Shown here: positions 1-6,725 of the stretch, one piece after another | Numbering within the stretch: position 1 is the stretch's first letter | Layout of the letters: each line of letters starts with the position of its first letter | DNA from: Methanosarcina sp. | GTDB lineage: Archaea > Halobacteriota > Methanosarcinia > Methanosarcinales > Methanosarcinaceae | NCBI GenBank assembly: GCA_003157235.1 | Contig: PMJC01000207.1 | Location: 1-8,997 of the forward strand | Direction: 5' to 3' | Length of the DNA stretch: 8,997 nt | Translations under genes and position numbers: made by a program | The notes under the pieces: model-generated | The model's input: the letters and a program-made list of their open reading frames with translations, nothing else | Told to the model about the DNA's origin: nothing | Databases searched by the model: none

Positions 1-1544
1 GCACTCAGAGGTCTCATAGGCTATTTTTTGCCATTAACCAATACTTAATTTTGTACAATTGCCAAACCATTTTCCTAGCATTGCTTCATAGCTATTATTC
101 AGGCAATCAATAACATGATCAGCTTCCAAAAATTTTGCAGCCTGCCTAATATTTTCATATCTATGGGTGTATCTGTACTACTGATCCATATATTTTCTTT
201 AGCGATCAGGTAATAATGTGCGTAATCCTGAAAGATGCTACTAAGATCCTTTCGCAGATCTATTATCCTGAAATCGTGAAGATCGATCCCATCAAATGTA
301 ATCCTGTCATCAACTGGATCACAAAGTTTACATAAAAGTTTCATAAGTGTAGTCTTTCTCGACTCATTTTCTCCGGCAATGGCTATAATCCGGCCTGGAT
401 TTATATGCAAGTTGACATCTTTGAGGATTTTTTTTCCTGGGCAAGATAACAATATCCTACGCGCTCGAATGTGATTCCTTCTTTTATCACTTTAGGTACT
501 GGTACTGAATTTGGTGATTCTCCTATGTTAGACTCAAGACCTAAAAATTCATAAAAAATTGTGAGGAAGAGGTTATCCTCATAAAGTTCTGTAAGACTCC
601 TCAATATATCGGAAAGGAAAGACTGGTCTTGTTGCAAAGCTCCGAAGCACATAACCAGGTTACAAAGAGTTATATTGCCCTGAAAAGAACTTTTAGGTAT
701 AAAGATCATTGCCAAAAATAGCTACAATACCAGCAGTTTGAGTTATCAAATCTGCTGCAGCCTGTCTGATTTGACGGATAATCGTTCATTTCGGAGCTCT
801 TTACGGATGTCATGGTACATTTTCATAAAGAAAGGTCCAATATCAAAGGTCCGGATTTCTTTAGCATAGCTACTGTGGGTAAGTACCCAGTGAAAATATC
901 AAGATTGGCGCTCCTTTTGTTGTACATGCGCATTGCCAACGATATGTCTTATTTGAATGTATCAGACGAACAAGAGTAACTGTACAGCTGTAATTGTGAG
1001 AGTTGCAGTCATAATCAAGCAATTAGGTAAGTGACCCAAACACTGTTACCAAATGATACAATGTTTTTGCTCATCTGGACAAGGCCGTTGACTATACGAG
1101 CCGGCCTGAAAGGAGCATCATTTTGGGTTATATAGAGCGTGTCATAATAATTTGGGTTTTCGTAGAATTCCAGGTCTGAATCTATCTATTTTGCATGAAG
1201 TAAATCAAGGATATGATCTGAGACAAGGGCTGCCTGGAAATCGCTAATCACGTTTGAGGCTGAACGACTCATGGCAGTGAGAAAAACCATGCCTGATGCA
1301 AGGGAATGAGGACCAAAATATGCCAGAAGGCAGCTTGGCTGTGGGCTGAGCTCAGACCAGCTTCAAAGAGTCCACTATCATCTTCATTAGGTAGAGAGAA
1401 GCAAGAGGTAGAGTACCTTGCAGCACTATCAGAAAGGCGCTTATAAGAGGCCATCCTGGTGCGCTTTGCCAAACAAACGAAGTATAGTTTAAGATGAAGA
1501 ATACTAATTACGTTGTTCTTTTGTAAATTAAGTCCTAGTTTCAT
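1..1544 (-). pseudogene. Degraded ABC exporter (membrane domain fused to ATP-binding domain), cut by window edge
   Basis: Reading the minus strand in patched frames gives a half-size ABC exporter of the multidrug/peptide type. A membrane domain comes first (about 1544-540), with stretches such as SAPGWPLISAFLIVLQ, DSDLEFYENPNYYD, THSSYAKEIRTFDIGPFF and LYEDNLFLTIFYEFLG. An ATPase domain follows (about 500-1), with ILKDVNLHINPG, the Q-loop SSIFQDYAHYY and the remains of the LSIGQ signature. An intact relative would export a substrate across the cytoplasmic membrane. The gene is dead. I see at least seven frameshifts (near 1478, 1355, 1300, 1018, 765, 710, 445 and 155) and in-frame stops at 1186-1188, 962-964, 899-901 and 34-36. 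Walker A reads GENESRKTT, so both conserved glycines after the first are lost, and the signature Q codon is TAA. No clear ribosome binding site precedes the proposed start at 1544. The C-terminal Walker B and H-loop lie beyond the window or are lost. Confidence 0.9.
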
Positions 1545-1966
1545 TCATTGCTAGAAAAAAATAAACTTATTTTCTTGGAAGGTTATTTTCAATATATATC
1601 CATCTGTTTAGAACCATTATCCAGGAACCAAATGAAATTCCCTTAGATTTTAGCTGAAGAGAGTTTCCACGATTCAGTTCCAAAATCTAGTGATTTTTAC
1701 ATTTTTGATTGAAATCTTGAATTTTTGAGGAGAATTAAGTCTTCAATCAAACTCAATATTCGAGCTCTTACGGCATTAGTCAATAAGGCACTTTCAAATG
1801 ATTGTGACCATTTTCAAAATCTAGTGACTTTTAATTTTACATTTATCATCAGATTTTGGCAATAGGTCGTTTCTATAGAGAAAGGACATTAGTTTAGATT
1901 CATTTGCATTATATAATTACATAAATTTTCCAATATTACGTTTATTTATTATATTACGATGCAACC
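1545..1966. other. Intergenic stretch without a recognisable gene
   Basis: AT-rich sequence with stops in all frames. Apart from the direct repeat at 1681-1698 and 1815-1832, I see no gene, RNA or regulatory element here. It could hold the lost promoter region of the ABC exporter remnant to its left. Confidence 0.5.
1681..1832. repeat. Pair of imperfect direct repeats, 134 bp apart
   Basis: CAAAATCTAGTGATTTTT at 1681-1698 recurs as CAAAATCTAGTGACTTTT at 1815-1832, with one mismatch in 18 bases. In both copies the repeat is followed within about 20 bases by TTTACAT or TTTTACAT. It may be a relic of a mobile element end or of local duplication. Its function is unknown. Confidence 0.5.
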
Positions 1967-2338
1967 ATGGTTCCAATAAACATTAACCTTAATAGTTTTT
2001 CTGGACTACCGATTTTTTAGGAAGTCTTCGGTAGTTTTGACAACAACTATGAATGTACAGAAGGAGTAAATTTTCGTGGAAAACTCCCCTATTCTGTCCT
2101 AGATTTAACATTCCAATGGTTCAGAAAGATCGTAATATATACACCAAAAAAGGGCTTTGAGACATCAAAATCAGTAATATAAGTGTTCAAATTTAGCTGC
2201 ATACTTGAAGAAAACCACAGTTATTGGAATGGTCTTAAGTCCGTTCTTTTTAATTTGATTGATGATTTTATCAAACTACTTAGATAGAATAATGCTTCAC
2301 TTGAAGGAGTTTTTGCAGTTATTGATTTATACATCTAA
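1967..2338 (+). pseudogene. Possible decayed gene of unknown function
   Basis: One plus-strand frame runs from ATG at 1967 to TAA at 2336-2338, 123 codons, interrupted only by TAG (2018-2020), TAA (2180-2182) and TAG (2285-2287). Random sequence this AT-rich should contain many more stops. Translation looks protein-like, with stretches such as EVFGSFDNNYECTEGVNF, NHSYWNGLKSVLFNLIDD and NNASLEGVFAVIDLYI. I do not recognise the family. No good ribosome binding site precedes the ATG, so the true start may be missing. An alternative is chance openness of a non-coding stretch. Confidence 0.3.
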
Positions 2339-2588
2339 GATCAAAAAACACTGTTTTCACATAATTTTGATAGTATCCACTAAATCTTAATCGATGATTT
2401 CAATACCATCTCCCTTCTTTTCATAGTATTAAACAATAATTGGCATATAACTCGTACTGATTCAGTAAATATAATCACAAAACTATATATGTCAAAATCA
2501 TTTTGTTAGATACATAGATAAAGGTGTTTAATTTTCAATGCTTATCCCATCCAAATCATAGGTATGGGAGGGTACTACCTCAGACCAA

Positions 2589-2601
2589 GGTTCCAAGAAC
2601 C
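2589..2601. repeat. Short perfect hairpin
   Basis: GGTTC (2589-2593) and GAACC (2597-2601) are perfect inverted repeats around the triplet CAA. It sits in a GC-richer island. It resembles a tRNA T-arm only superficially: the loop is three bases, and there is no tRNA around it. Confidence 0.4.
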
Positions 2602-2680
2602 AACCCATTTTATAATGAAGTGATGATTTAGGTGTTTAAAGAAAACAAAATGAGGTGAAGGTTAACGTCATAGCCTACCT

Positions 2681-2704
2681 AAGGTCCGTGGTATTCGTGA
2701 CCTT
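2681..2704. repeat. Hairpin in the GC-richer island
   Basis: AAGGTC (2681-2686) pairs with GACCTT (2699-2704) around a 12-base loop. The right arm can instead pair imperfectly with GGTGAAGGTTA about 30 bases upstream, so two mutually exclusive structures are possible. No poly-T tract follows, so a terminator is unlikely. Confidence 0.35.
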
Positions 2705-2949
2705 CCACACTCCATAACTACTATTAAATATATAAACACAAACTAAATTTATAACATCATGGTATTTAAATCACAACAGATACATGAATCAACTATATAG
2801 GTTGGTGTTCATGCCCGCTGATTCTTCTGACTTATAGGTCTATTTTAATGAAACTGCGTCAGTGTTCTTGCATGCAAATTTCCAATAATTCCGGAAAAAT
2901 AAATCTTTGATGTTTTAGACTTGTGTTTTTTTGACTACTCTTTAATTAA

Positions 2950-3138
2950 TCAATCAGTAAAAATATCCTCAAAATAATCTTCTTCAGCTTCAATAATTAC
3001 CTTTATCTTATAGCTTTTCCCGTTGAATTCCAACTTTCTAATTACTCTTTCAATACATGTTGTGCATTCAGATTCTTTTGAAAATTTTTCTATAAGAATC
3101 TCAATTTCATGGATTTCATTTGTTGTAAGTTTAATCAT
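2950..3138 (-). CDS. Small hypothetical protein with a CxxC motif, 62 aa
   Basis: An intact short gene whose family I do not recognise. Start: a strong ribosome binding site GGAGGG (3143-3148) lies five bases before ATG at 3138, giving a protein that begins MIKLTTNEIHE. A longer in-frame TTG start at 3150 overlaps that site and is rejected. The predicted product is small and acidic. Its N-terminal half looks helical (EIHEIEILIEKFSKES), then comes CTTC (residues about 25-28), then charged alternating segments such as KSYKIKVIIEAEED suggesting beta strands, and an acidic tail. There is no signal peptide or membrane segment, so it should be cytosolic. The CxxC pair could bind metal or be redox-active. 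That is inference from one motif. TATA-like sequences on the minus strand occur around 3327-3335 and 3241-3246. Neighbours on both sides are non-coding or broken, so it is probably transcribed alone. Confidence 0.75.
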   Translation of the reverse strand: MIKLTTNEIHEIEILIEKFSKESECTTCIERVIRKLEFNGKSYKIKVIIEAEEDYFEDIFTD

Positions 3139-3142
3139 CTGA

Positions 3143-3148
3143 CCCTCC
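3143..3148 (-). promoter_or_regulatory. Ribosome binding site that decides the start of the 62-aa gene
   Basis: GGAGGG on the minus strand, five bases before ATG at 3138, complements the 3' end of archaeal 16S rRNA. It is one of the clearest ribosome binding sites in the window. It argues for translation of the small gene from ATG and not from the upstream TTG. Confidence 0.75.
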
Positions 3149-3396
3149 AAAAATTTAATTTAGTTTCAATGAATTCTACACCTCATTCCCTTATCCAATT
3201 CTAACTTTTTGACTGACAAAACTTATCTCCGTATGATTTGTTATAATCCTTTTGCTTTTAAAATAATTAAAGGTTTAATGTTATTAATCTTTCATTTTAA
3301 CTGCTCAGTTCCAATTAAAAGTCTTATTTTATAGATCCGATTTTCTCTCATAACTTAAGTTCGAGTGGCAAACCTATCTCTTGAGGCAGAGTTCGA

Positions 3397-3912
3397 TTAT
3401 TTAGTTTGGTATGTTCGAATAATATTGTTTTTTCGCAGATAATTCAGATCAAAAGAAGTCGAATATCCATCCCATGTTGAAAATAACTGTTTTAATATTA
3501 TCAAAAATTTCTGTGTTATTAAAAAGATCAGCTCTTTTCATGCCTTTCCATTTTACTTTAAAGGCACAATCATACACACGATTCAAATCCACAATCTTTG
3601 AAGTCGCTGGTAATTCAATTATTTCCTAATACGTAAGGCTATGCGAATTCTTGAGAAGACAATCAATCAGAGTTTTATCGAAATCCCTTAAATTGTGATT
3701 TACGCTTTTAAGATACAATCAAAATGATTGCATCCTTTGAAGTTGGATTCTTGATTTATGTAGTTTATGCTTTAAGCTGTTAATTTCTGAGTTCACCCGT
3801 GTAAGTCCTAATTGGATTATCAAATCATATGTAATTTCAAAATAGGCTCAACCGATACATTTACAGAACCAATAGTATAATGTATATATGAAACTTGATG
3901 ACCAGAACATTC
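3397..3912 (-). pseudogene. Decayed gene of unknown function, about 165-170 aa originally
   Basis: The minus strand keeps long protein-like stretches: YTIGSVNVSVEPIL at the N-terminal side, then (after a frameshift near 3840) ITYDLIIQLGLTRVNSEIN, SVNHNLRDFDKTLIDCLL, EIIELPATSKIVDLNRVYD, and, after another frameshift near 3480, STWDGYSTSFDLNYLRKNN, ending at TAA 3397-3399. Stops lie inside at 3719-3721 (TGA) and 3626-3628 (TAG). The middle looks helical and charged. No start codon is left between the upstream stop (3913-3915) and the first conserved-looking residues, so the 5' end is lost or altered. I do not recognise the family. The low number of lesions suggests it broke more recently than the ABC exporter remnant. 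Confidence 0.6.
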
Positions 3913-3918
3913 CTATGT

Positions 3919-3964
3919 AAAAAGCTTAAATTGGCTCCTACAGATGAGCTAATTTAAGCTTTTT
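3919..3964 (+). terminator. Long hairpin with T-tract, candidate (bidirectional) terminator
   Basis: The arms 3919-3937 and 3946-3964 are inverted repeats of 19 bases with one mismatch, which becomes a G-U pair in plus-strand RNA. The loop is CTACAGAT. The stem ends in GCTTTTTT on the plus strand and GCTTTTT on the minus strand, so it could stop transcription both ways. It lies between two remnants that point away from each other, which is an odd place for a terminator. It may belong to a gene order that no longer exists, or be a small repeat element. Confidence 0.5.
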
Positions 3965-4039
3965 TAAAATTGTCAAGATGTATTCATTGTCAAGAATATA
4001 TCTATTACGATTCTTTCATACTTATATTAATAATTATGA

Positions 4040-4684
4040 TTGAACCTGAATGGTGAGAACAACTTGGTTTCAGAGGCGTTAAAAAAGCAGATATATCGAT
4101 CTATGTTGGTTGTCGGTTTTTTTCCTTATGTTTGGGATAATGGTATCTGGACAGGGATTCCGGCAGTCTGTAGGGAAAGAAATCGGGATTTTGATGGTTC
4201 CCATATTTTCTGTAGTCGGACAAGAAAATTTTCATCTAACCCTTTTAGTAATGGCTACTATTACTGCTACTTATGTATCCATCACCCAGAAGTACACAAT
4301 CTACTGGGATCTCATGAAGAATACCCAAGAACGCATGAAGGTTTTCCAAAGAGAATTTCGAGAGGTATAGCTTTCTCATAACATCTATATGCTGGAAAAA
4401 ATTGAGAATCAACGAAAGGATGTGATGGTAGACCAAATGAGGATGTCCAAACAGCAGTTTAAGCCTATGGCGTATATCAGTATCATTTCCGTCCCTCTTT
4501 TAATGTGGATTTACTACTACATAAGAGGTCACGGATCTGCCACCATAGTTTTCCCCACTAGGGTAAACAGCTGTTGACTTCTCTTGTTTTTGGCCCTTTT
4601 CAGCACTGATTTACTGGTACTTTATCTCTTCTCTTGGAGTTAGCCAGCTTATTGGAAAGGCATTAAATATTTGGGAGTCTGATG
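4040..4684 (+). pseudogene. Degraded DUF106 (EMC3/TMCO1-like, YidC-related) membrane protein
   Basis: Patched frames give an archaeal DUF106 protein, a small relative of the Oxa1/YidC/EMC3 membrane insertases thought to help proteins enter the membrane. The N-terminus is VSEALKKQIYRSMLVVG, probably starting at TTG 4064. A membrane segment (MFGIMVSGQGF) and LTLLVMATITATYVS follow. The charged helical region includes the family-typical WDLMKNTQERMKVFQREF and MSKQQFKPMAYISI, and the C-terminal membrane parts are SLVFGPFQHW and IYWYFISSLGVSQLIGKALN. Lesions: a frameshift in the T-run 4117-4123, TAG at 4368-4370 (a Q codon in my reading), frameshifts near 4555, 4605 and 4670. In archaea this gene normally sits between adk and cmk next to secY. 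A cmk remnant follows directly, so this is a displaced piece of that cluster. An intact copy elsewhere is expected but not shown. Confidence 0.88.
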
Positions 4685-4840
4685 CAGTGATCATCCAGGA
4701 AGTGGACTACAACCGTCTCAAAGCTTCTGGTTCAATAAAATAAACTCTAATTAATCTCGCAGTGAAATTATTCGTAAAATGGCTAAAGATTAGTAAGCGC
4801 ATGATGACTGATTTTGTCACATATTTTGCTGTCTCCTTAG
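4685..4840 (+). pseudogene. cmk: Remnant of the 5' end of cytidylate kinase
   Basis: Directly after the DUF106 remnant the plus strand reads, across frames, PGSG then TTTVSKLL, which is the P-loop of archaeal cytidylate kinase (phosphate transfer from ATP to CMP/dCMP). Next come pieces resembling the family's SAGEIFRKMAKE segment (here SEIIRKMAKD, 4760-4790) and MTDFVTYFA (about 4805-4832), which resembles the segment that follows in cmk. The first codons appear shortened by a deletion, several stops and frameshifts occur, and nothing after about 4840 resembles the rest of the kinase. The order DUF106 then cmk matches the secY-adk-DUF106-cmk arrangement known from archaea. The match is by eye and short, but the P-loop together with position make it credible. 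Confidence 0.65.
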
Positions 4841-4978
4841 TGACAGAAATAGGCTTTAACTTTGTTACTAAAATCTCCTTTATGGCTTTTTTGGTCCTGT
4901 CACTTCAATTTATTTTTTATTGCTCAAGGTCTGCATCTGAATCTGTGATAATAAATATATAAGTTCAAAAATAGACTC

Positions 4979-4999
4979 AAAAAAAACTACAAAGTAGTT
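4979..4999 (-). terminator. Candidate intrinsic terminator, minus strand
   Basis: On the minus strand AACTAC TTT GTAGTT forms a six-pair stem with a three-base loop and runs straight into eight T residues (4986-4979), two of them in the stem. It lies about 200 bases after the stop of yhbY, which is read towards it. No other minus-strand gene is visible in between, so it may end the yhbY transcript. Confidence 0.5.
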
Positions 5000-5201
5000 G
5001 AGTGGATAATATGCATAATTTCGATTCCAGAGCTCTAAAATATTTTATTTCCTGGAGCCAATTGCAAAAAAAATGAACTAAACACAATAATAATCATTCG
5101 AAGCTATAGTAAATCGGAATTACTGAGATTGCTTTATAGGCATGAATTGCGTCCATCCATATAATCCTTTTTTACTAAAATTATCCTTAAATCTGATTTA
5201 T

Positions 5202-5462
5202 TTACCTATACAGAACCATGATTCTTCCGCGAACCTCTATCAGTGTTGATCTTGTGGCAGATGCAATTTTTTCTGCAATAGCTTTCAAGTCTTTTCCTTC
5301 TTCAGCACTCTTCAGTACCCTTACCTTTACAAGCTTTTTAGCTTTTATCTGCTTATTCAATTCTTCAATTAAAGTGTCAGTTATCCCATTTTTTCCGATT
5401 TTTAGAATAGGATCAATTAGGTTTGCTTCAGATTTCAATTGGTATAATTTTTTCTTCTCCAT
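5202..5462 (-). CDS. yhbY: YhbY-type CRM-domain RNA-binding protein, 86 aa
   Basis: A complete single-domain CRM (YhbY) protein. The family binds RNA and in bacteria associates with the large ribosomal subunit precursor. In archaea a ribosome assembly or RNA-processing role is assumed. Key features: LKIGKNGITDTLIEELNKQI, with the GxxG loop GKNG at residues 23-26 between the first strand and helix, LVKVRVLKSAEEGKDL, and the C-terminal strand segment STLIEVRGRIMVLYR. The length of 86 residues is the family norm and no lesion is seen. Start: ATG at 5460-5462 is preceded by GAGGAAGG (5466-5473) at good spacing. A TATA-like box lies at 5515-5523. In many archaea yhbY sits with RNase P component 4 or ribosomal protein S19e. 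Here neither is recognisable and both sides are degraded, so it appears to be a lone transcription unit. Confidence 0.93.
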   Translation of the reverse strand: MEKKKLYQLKSEANLIDPILKIGKNGITDTLIEELNKQIKAKKLVKVRVLKSAEEGKDLKAIAEKIASATRSTLIEVRGRIMVLYR

Positions 5463-5514
5463 TGTCCTTCCTCACACTGATAATGATAAAACTCCTACTA
5501 CCAACTATGAAATA

Positions 5515-5523
5515 CTTATATTT
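5515..5523 (-). promoter_or_regulatory. Candidate TATA box of yhbY
   Basis: Minus strand AAATATAAG, 53 bases before the yhbY start codon. With the usual archaeal spacing of about 25 bases, transcription would begin near 5490 and give a leader of about 30 bases that includes the ribosome binding site. No convincing BRE is visible. Confidence 0.5.
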
Positions 5524-5533
5524 CTACCAACGA

Positions 5534-5630
5534 AAATTTTATAACTGCTAAGAAGAAACTATTTACTTCTGTAAGCTCTTTACCATTGAACCGTATTTTC
5601 CCTCTTTCTCATCATTACCTTTATTCAAAC
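5534..5630 (-). other. Short protein-like stretch, unassigned
   Basis: Just past the TAA of the IS110 remnant, another minus-strand frame stays open and reads ALSLNKGNDEKEGKYGSM before stopping near 5575. It may be a frameshifted continuation of the same decayed gene or of another. I cannot name it. The rest up to the yhbY promoter shows nothing. Confidence 0.25.
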
Positions 5631-6110
5631 TTAATGCCACAATGTAGGTGTATAAAGCGATTTTTCTTTTTTCCCATTAGCATCTATATCAATGTTTACT
5701 GATAAACTTAGAAGCGATAAGAAAATATTCTTTTCAAAATACACATTAATTCTTTCCACCATCTCTCCTAAAAATATGGCATTAAAGCACAAGATGCTAT
5801 CTTGTATACTCTCGCCATTTATAACAATTTGCTATATAGTTGTGGTAATTTCCTTTGACAAAGCAATAGTTGCCTTTGGATATATACTTGACTTCTTCTT
5901 TCGGTTAAAATACTTTTTTTAATCTGCCATCTTTCTTGCTGCATGAACAATCTGCATTTTAGTATACCTTGCTACCAATGATACTCTTTTTGTAATTCCT
6001 CCGTTGTGAAATCAATCGCGGAATGTTATATATTCGGGAAAACTCCAAGCCATGAAGCAAGATTATTTCCTTTTAACCAGATTTTTTTCTATTATGTTTC
6101 ATTATCCTTT
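5631..6110 (-). mobile_element. C-terminal remnant of an IS110/IS116-type transposase
   Basis: Minus-strand frames contain the IS116/IS110/IS902 C-terminal signature in broken form. NNLASWLGVFPNI (about 6080-6040) is followed by GGITKR and VARYTKMQIVHAARKMAD (6004-5922), then by YPKATIALSKEITTTI and QIVINGESIQDS (about 5890-5795). Family members read ASWLGLVP, then a catalytic-serine region, GRITKRG and an alanine-rich helix, and end with a similar YPKA and NGE segment. Frameshifts occur near 6030 and 5915, and a TAG interrupts the tail. The 55 codons down to the TAA at 5631-5633 stay open but are not recognised. The N-terminal DEDD nuclease half is absent: the IS5 remnant occupies the position where it should lie. 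The element cannot be active. Confidence 0.6.
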
Positions 6111-6136
6111 TATTTTAAAGATAGCTTCAGCTATTT

Positions 6137-6725
6137 TTAAGATACTTCTTTTGTTTTCAATGTTGTCAAATGATAGAGATTATTAAAAAAAACTGTACAC
6201 AAAATCTCCATATTAACTCTTTTTTTGCCTCTCCTTGTTTTTGCTTCATTTTCTTGGGATTTATCTGCTTTTGCATATCTAGGCTCTGAAAGTATAACAA
6301 TAGAAACCTGAATAAATGCCTATTTTATTTTCAAACTAAGGCAATTAAGTTGGCTATAAACTTATCCAAAATTTCTTCTTCTTTGCAGTTATCAATTATT
6401 CTTTTTATGAATGATAAGATGTTGTACTGCCGGTATTTAATAAGGGAAACCAAGAAATTTTATGATAGAAATTCAACCATTACATTGTTTCTCAAGTTCA
6501 AAGTCGGAAAGATCATGCAAGTGCTGTAAAATAGGCATTTTAAACATAAAGATGGCATCAGCTTCAGAGAGCCTCTGAAACGGTTTTGTTAATAATACAT
6601 GAACTTGAACGTGGTATGAAAAGATTTCTTCCAATTAATTAAGGAATCAATCTCAGCAAATTTGTCTTCAACTATTGAAGATGTTTGCATTCTTCATAAA
6701 GAGCAAAATAAGTAAGATTTTTCAT
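6137..6725 (-). mobile_element. IS5-family transposase remnant with an internal deletion
   Basis: The minus strand starts at ATG 6725 (MKNLTYFALYEECKHLQ) and, in patched frames, gives typical IS5-type segments: FAEIDSLINWKK, EADAIFMFKMPILQ, DLSDFELEKQC, ISIIKFLGFP, SFIKRIIDNCKEEEILDK, and SEPRYAKADK with NEAKTRR. It then passes in one unbroken frame into RVNMEILCTVFF and NNLYHLTTLK, which resemble the family's extreme C-terminus, stopping at 6137-6139. The central catalytic part is therefore missing, a deletion I estimate at 300-400 bases from the usual coding length near 950. Several stops (for example after HLQ) and frameshifts add to the loss. No terminal inverted repeats could be identified by eye. 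It is immobile. Confidence 0.82.

Larger units (their letters stand above)
2339..2949. other. Non-coding stretch with a GC-richer island
   Basis: No convincing gene on either strand. The part from about 2560 to 2725 is visibly richer in G and C than its surroundings and contains two small hairpins (2589-2601 and 2681-2704). It lies downstream of the 62-residue gene that is read towards it on the minus strand. It could be part of that transcript's 3' region, a small RNA, or a relic. The sequence does not decide. Confidence 0.45.

Noticed and set aside
2340..2540. Minus-strand protein-like stretch (LLFNTMKRREMVLKSS)
   Set aside because: Open for only about 40 codons, no motif, no start signal. 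It could be chance.
3571..3595. GATTCAAATCC, resembling a tRNA T-loop
   Set aside because: No acceptor, D or anticodon arms around it. It lies in a protein-like stretch of the minus-strand pseudogene.
4040..4381. Plus-strand 113-codon frame taken as a single gene
   Set aside because: Only its first part is the real frame of the DUF106 remnant. After the T-run at 4117-4123 it is out of frame and the true coding continues in another frame.
4762..4962. Plus-strand hydrophobic 66-codon open frame
   Set aside because: Its GTG start and first third lie inside the cmk remnant in another frame. The hydrophobic remainder is AT-rich and looks fortuitous.
5218..5544. Plus-strand frame over yhbY
   Set aside because: Antisense shadow of a recognised CRM-domain gene.
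5692..5922. Plus-strand hydrophobic 76-codon frame
   Set aside because: The minus strand over the same region reads as the IS110 transposase tail, so the plus frame is a shadow.
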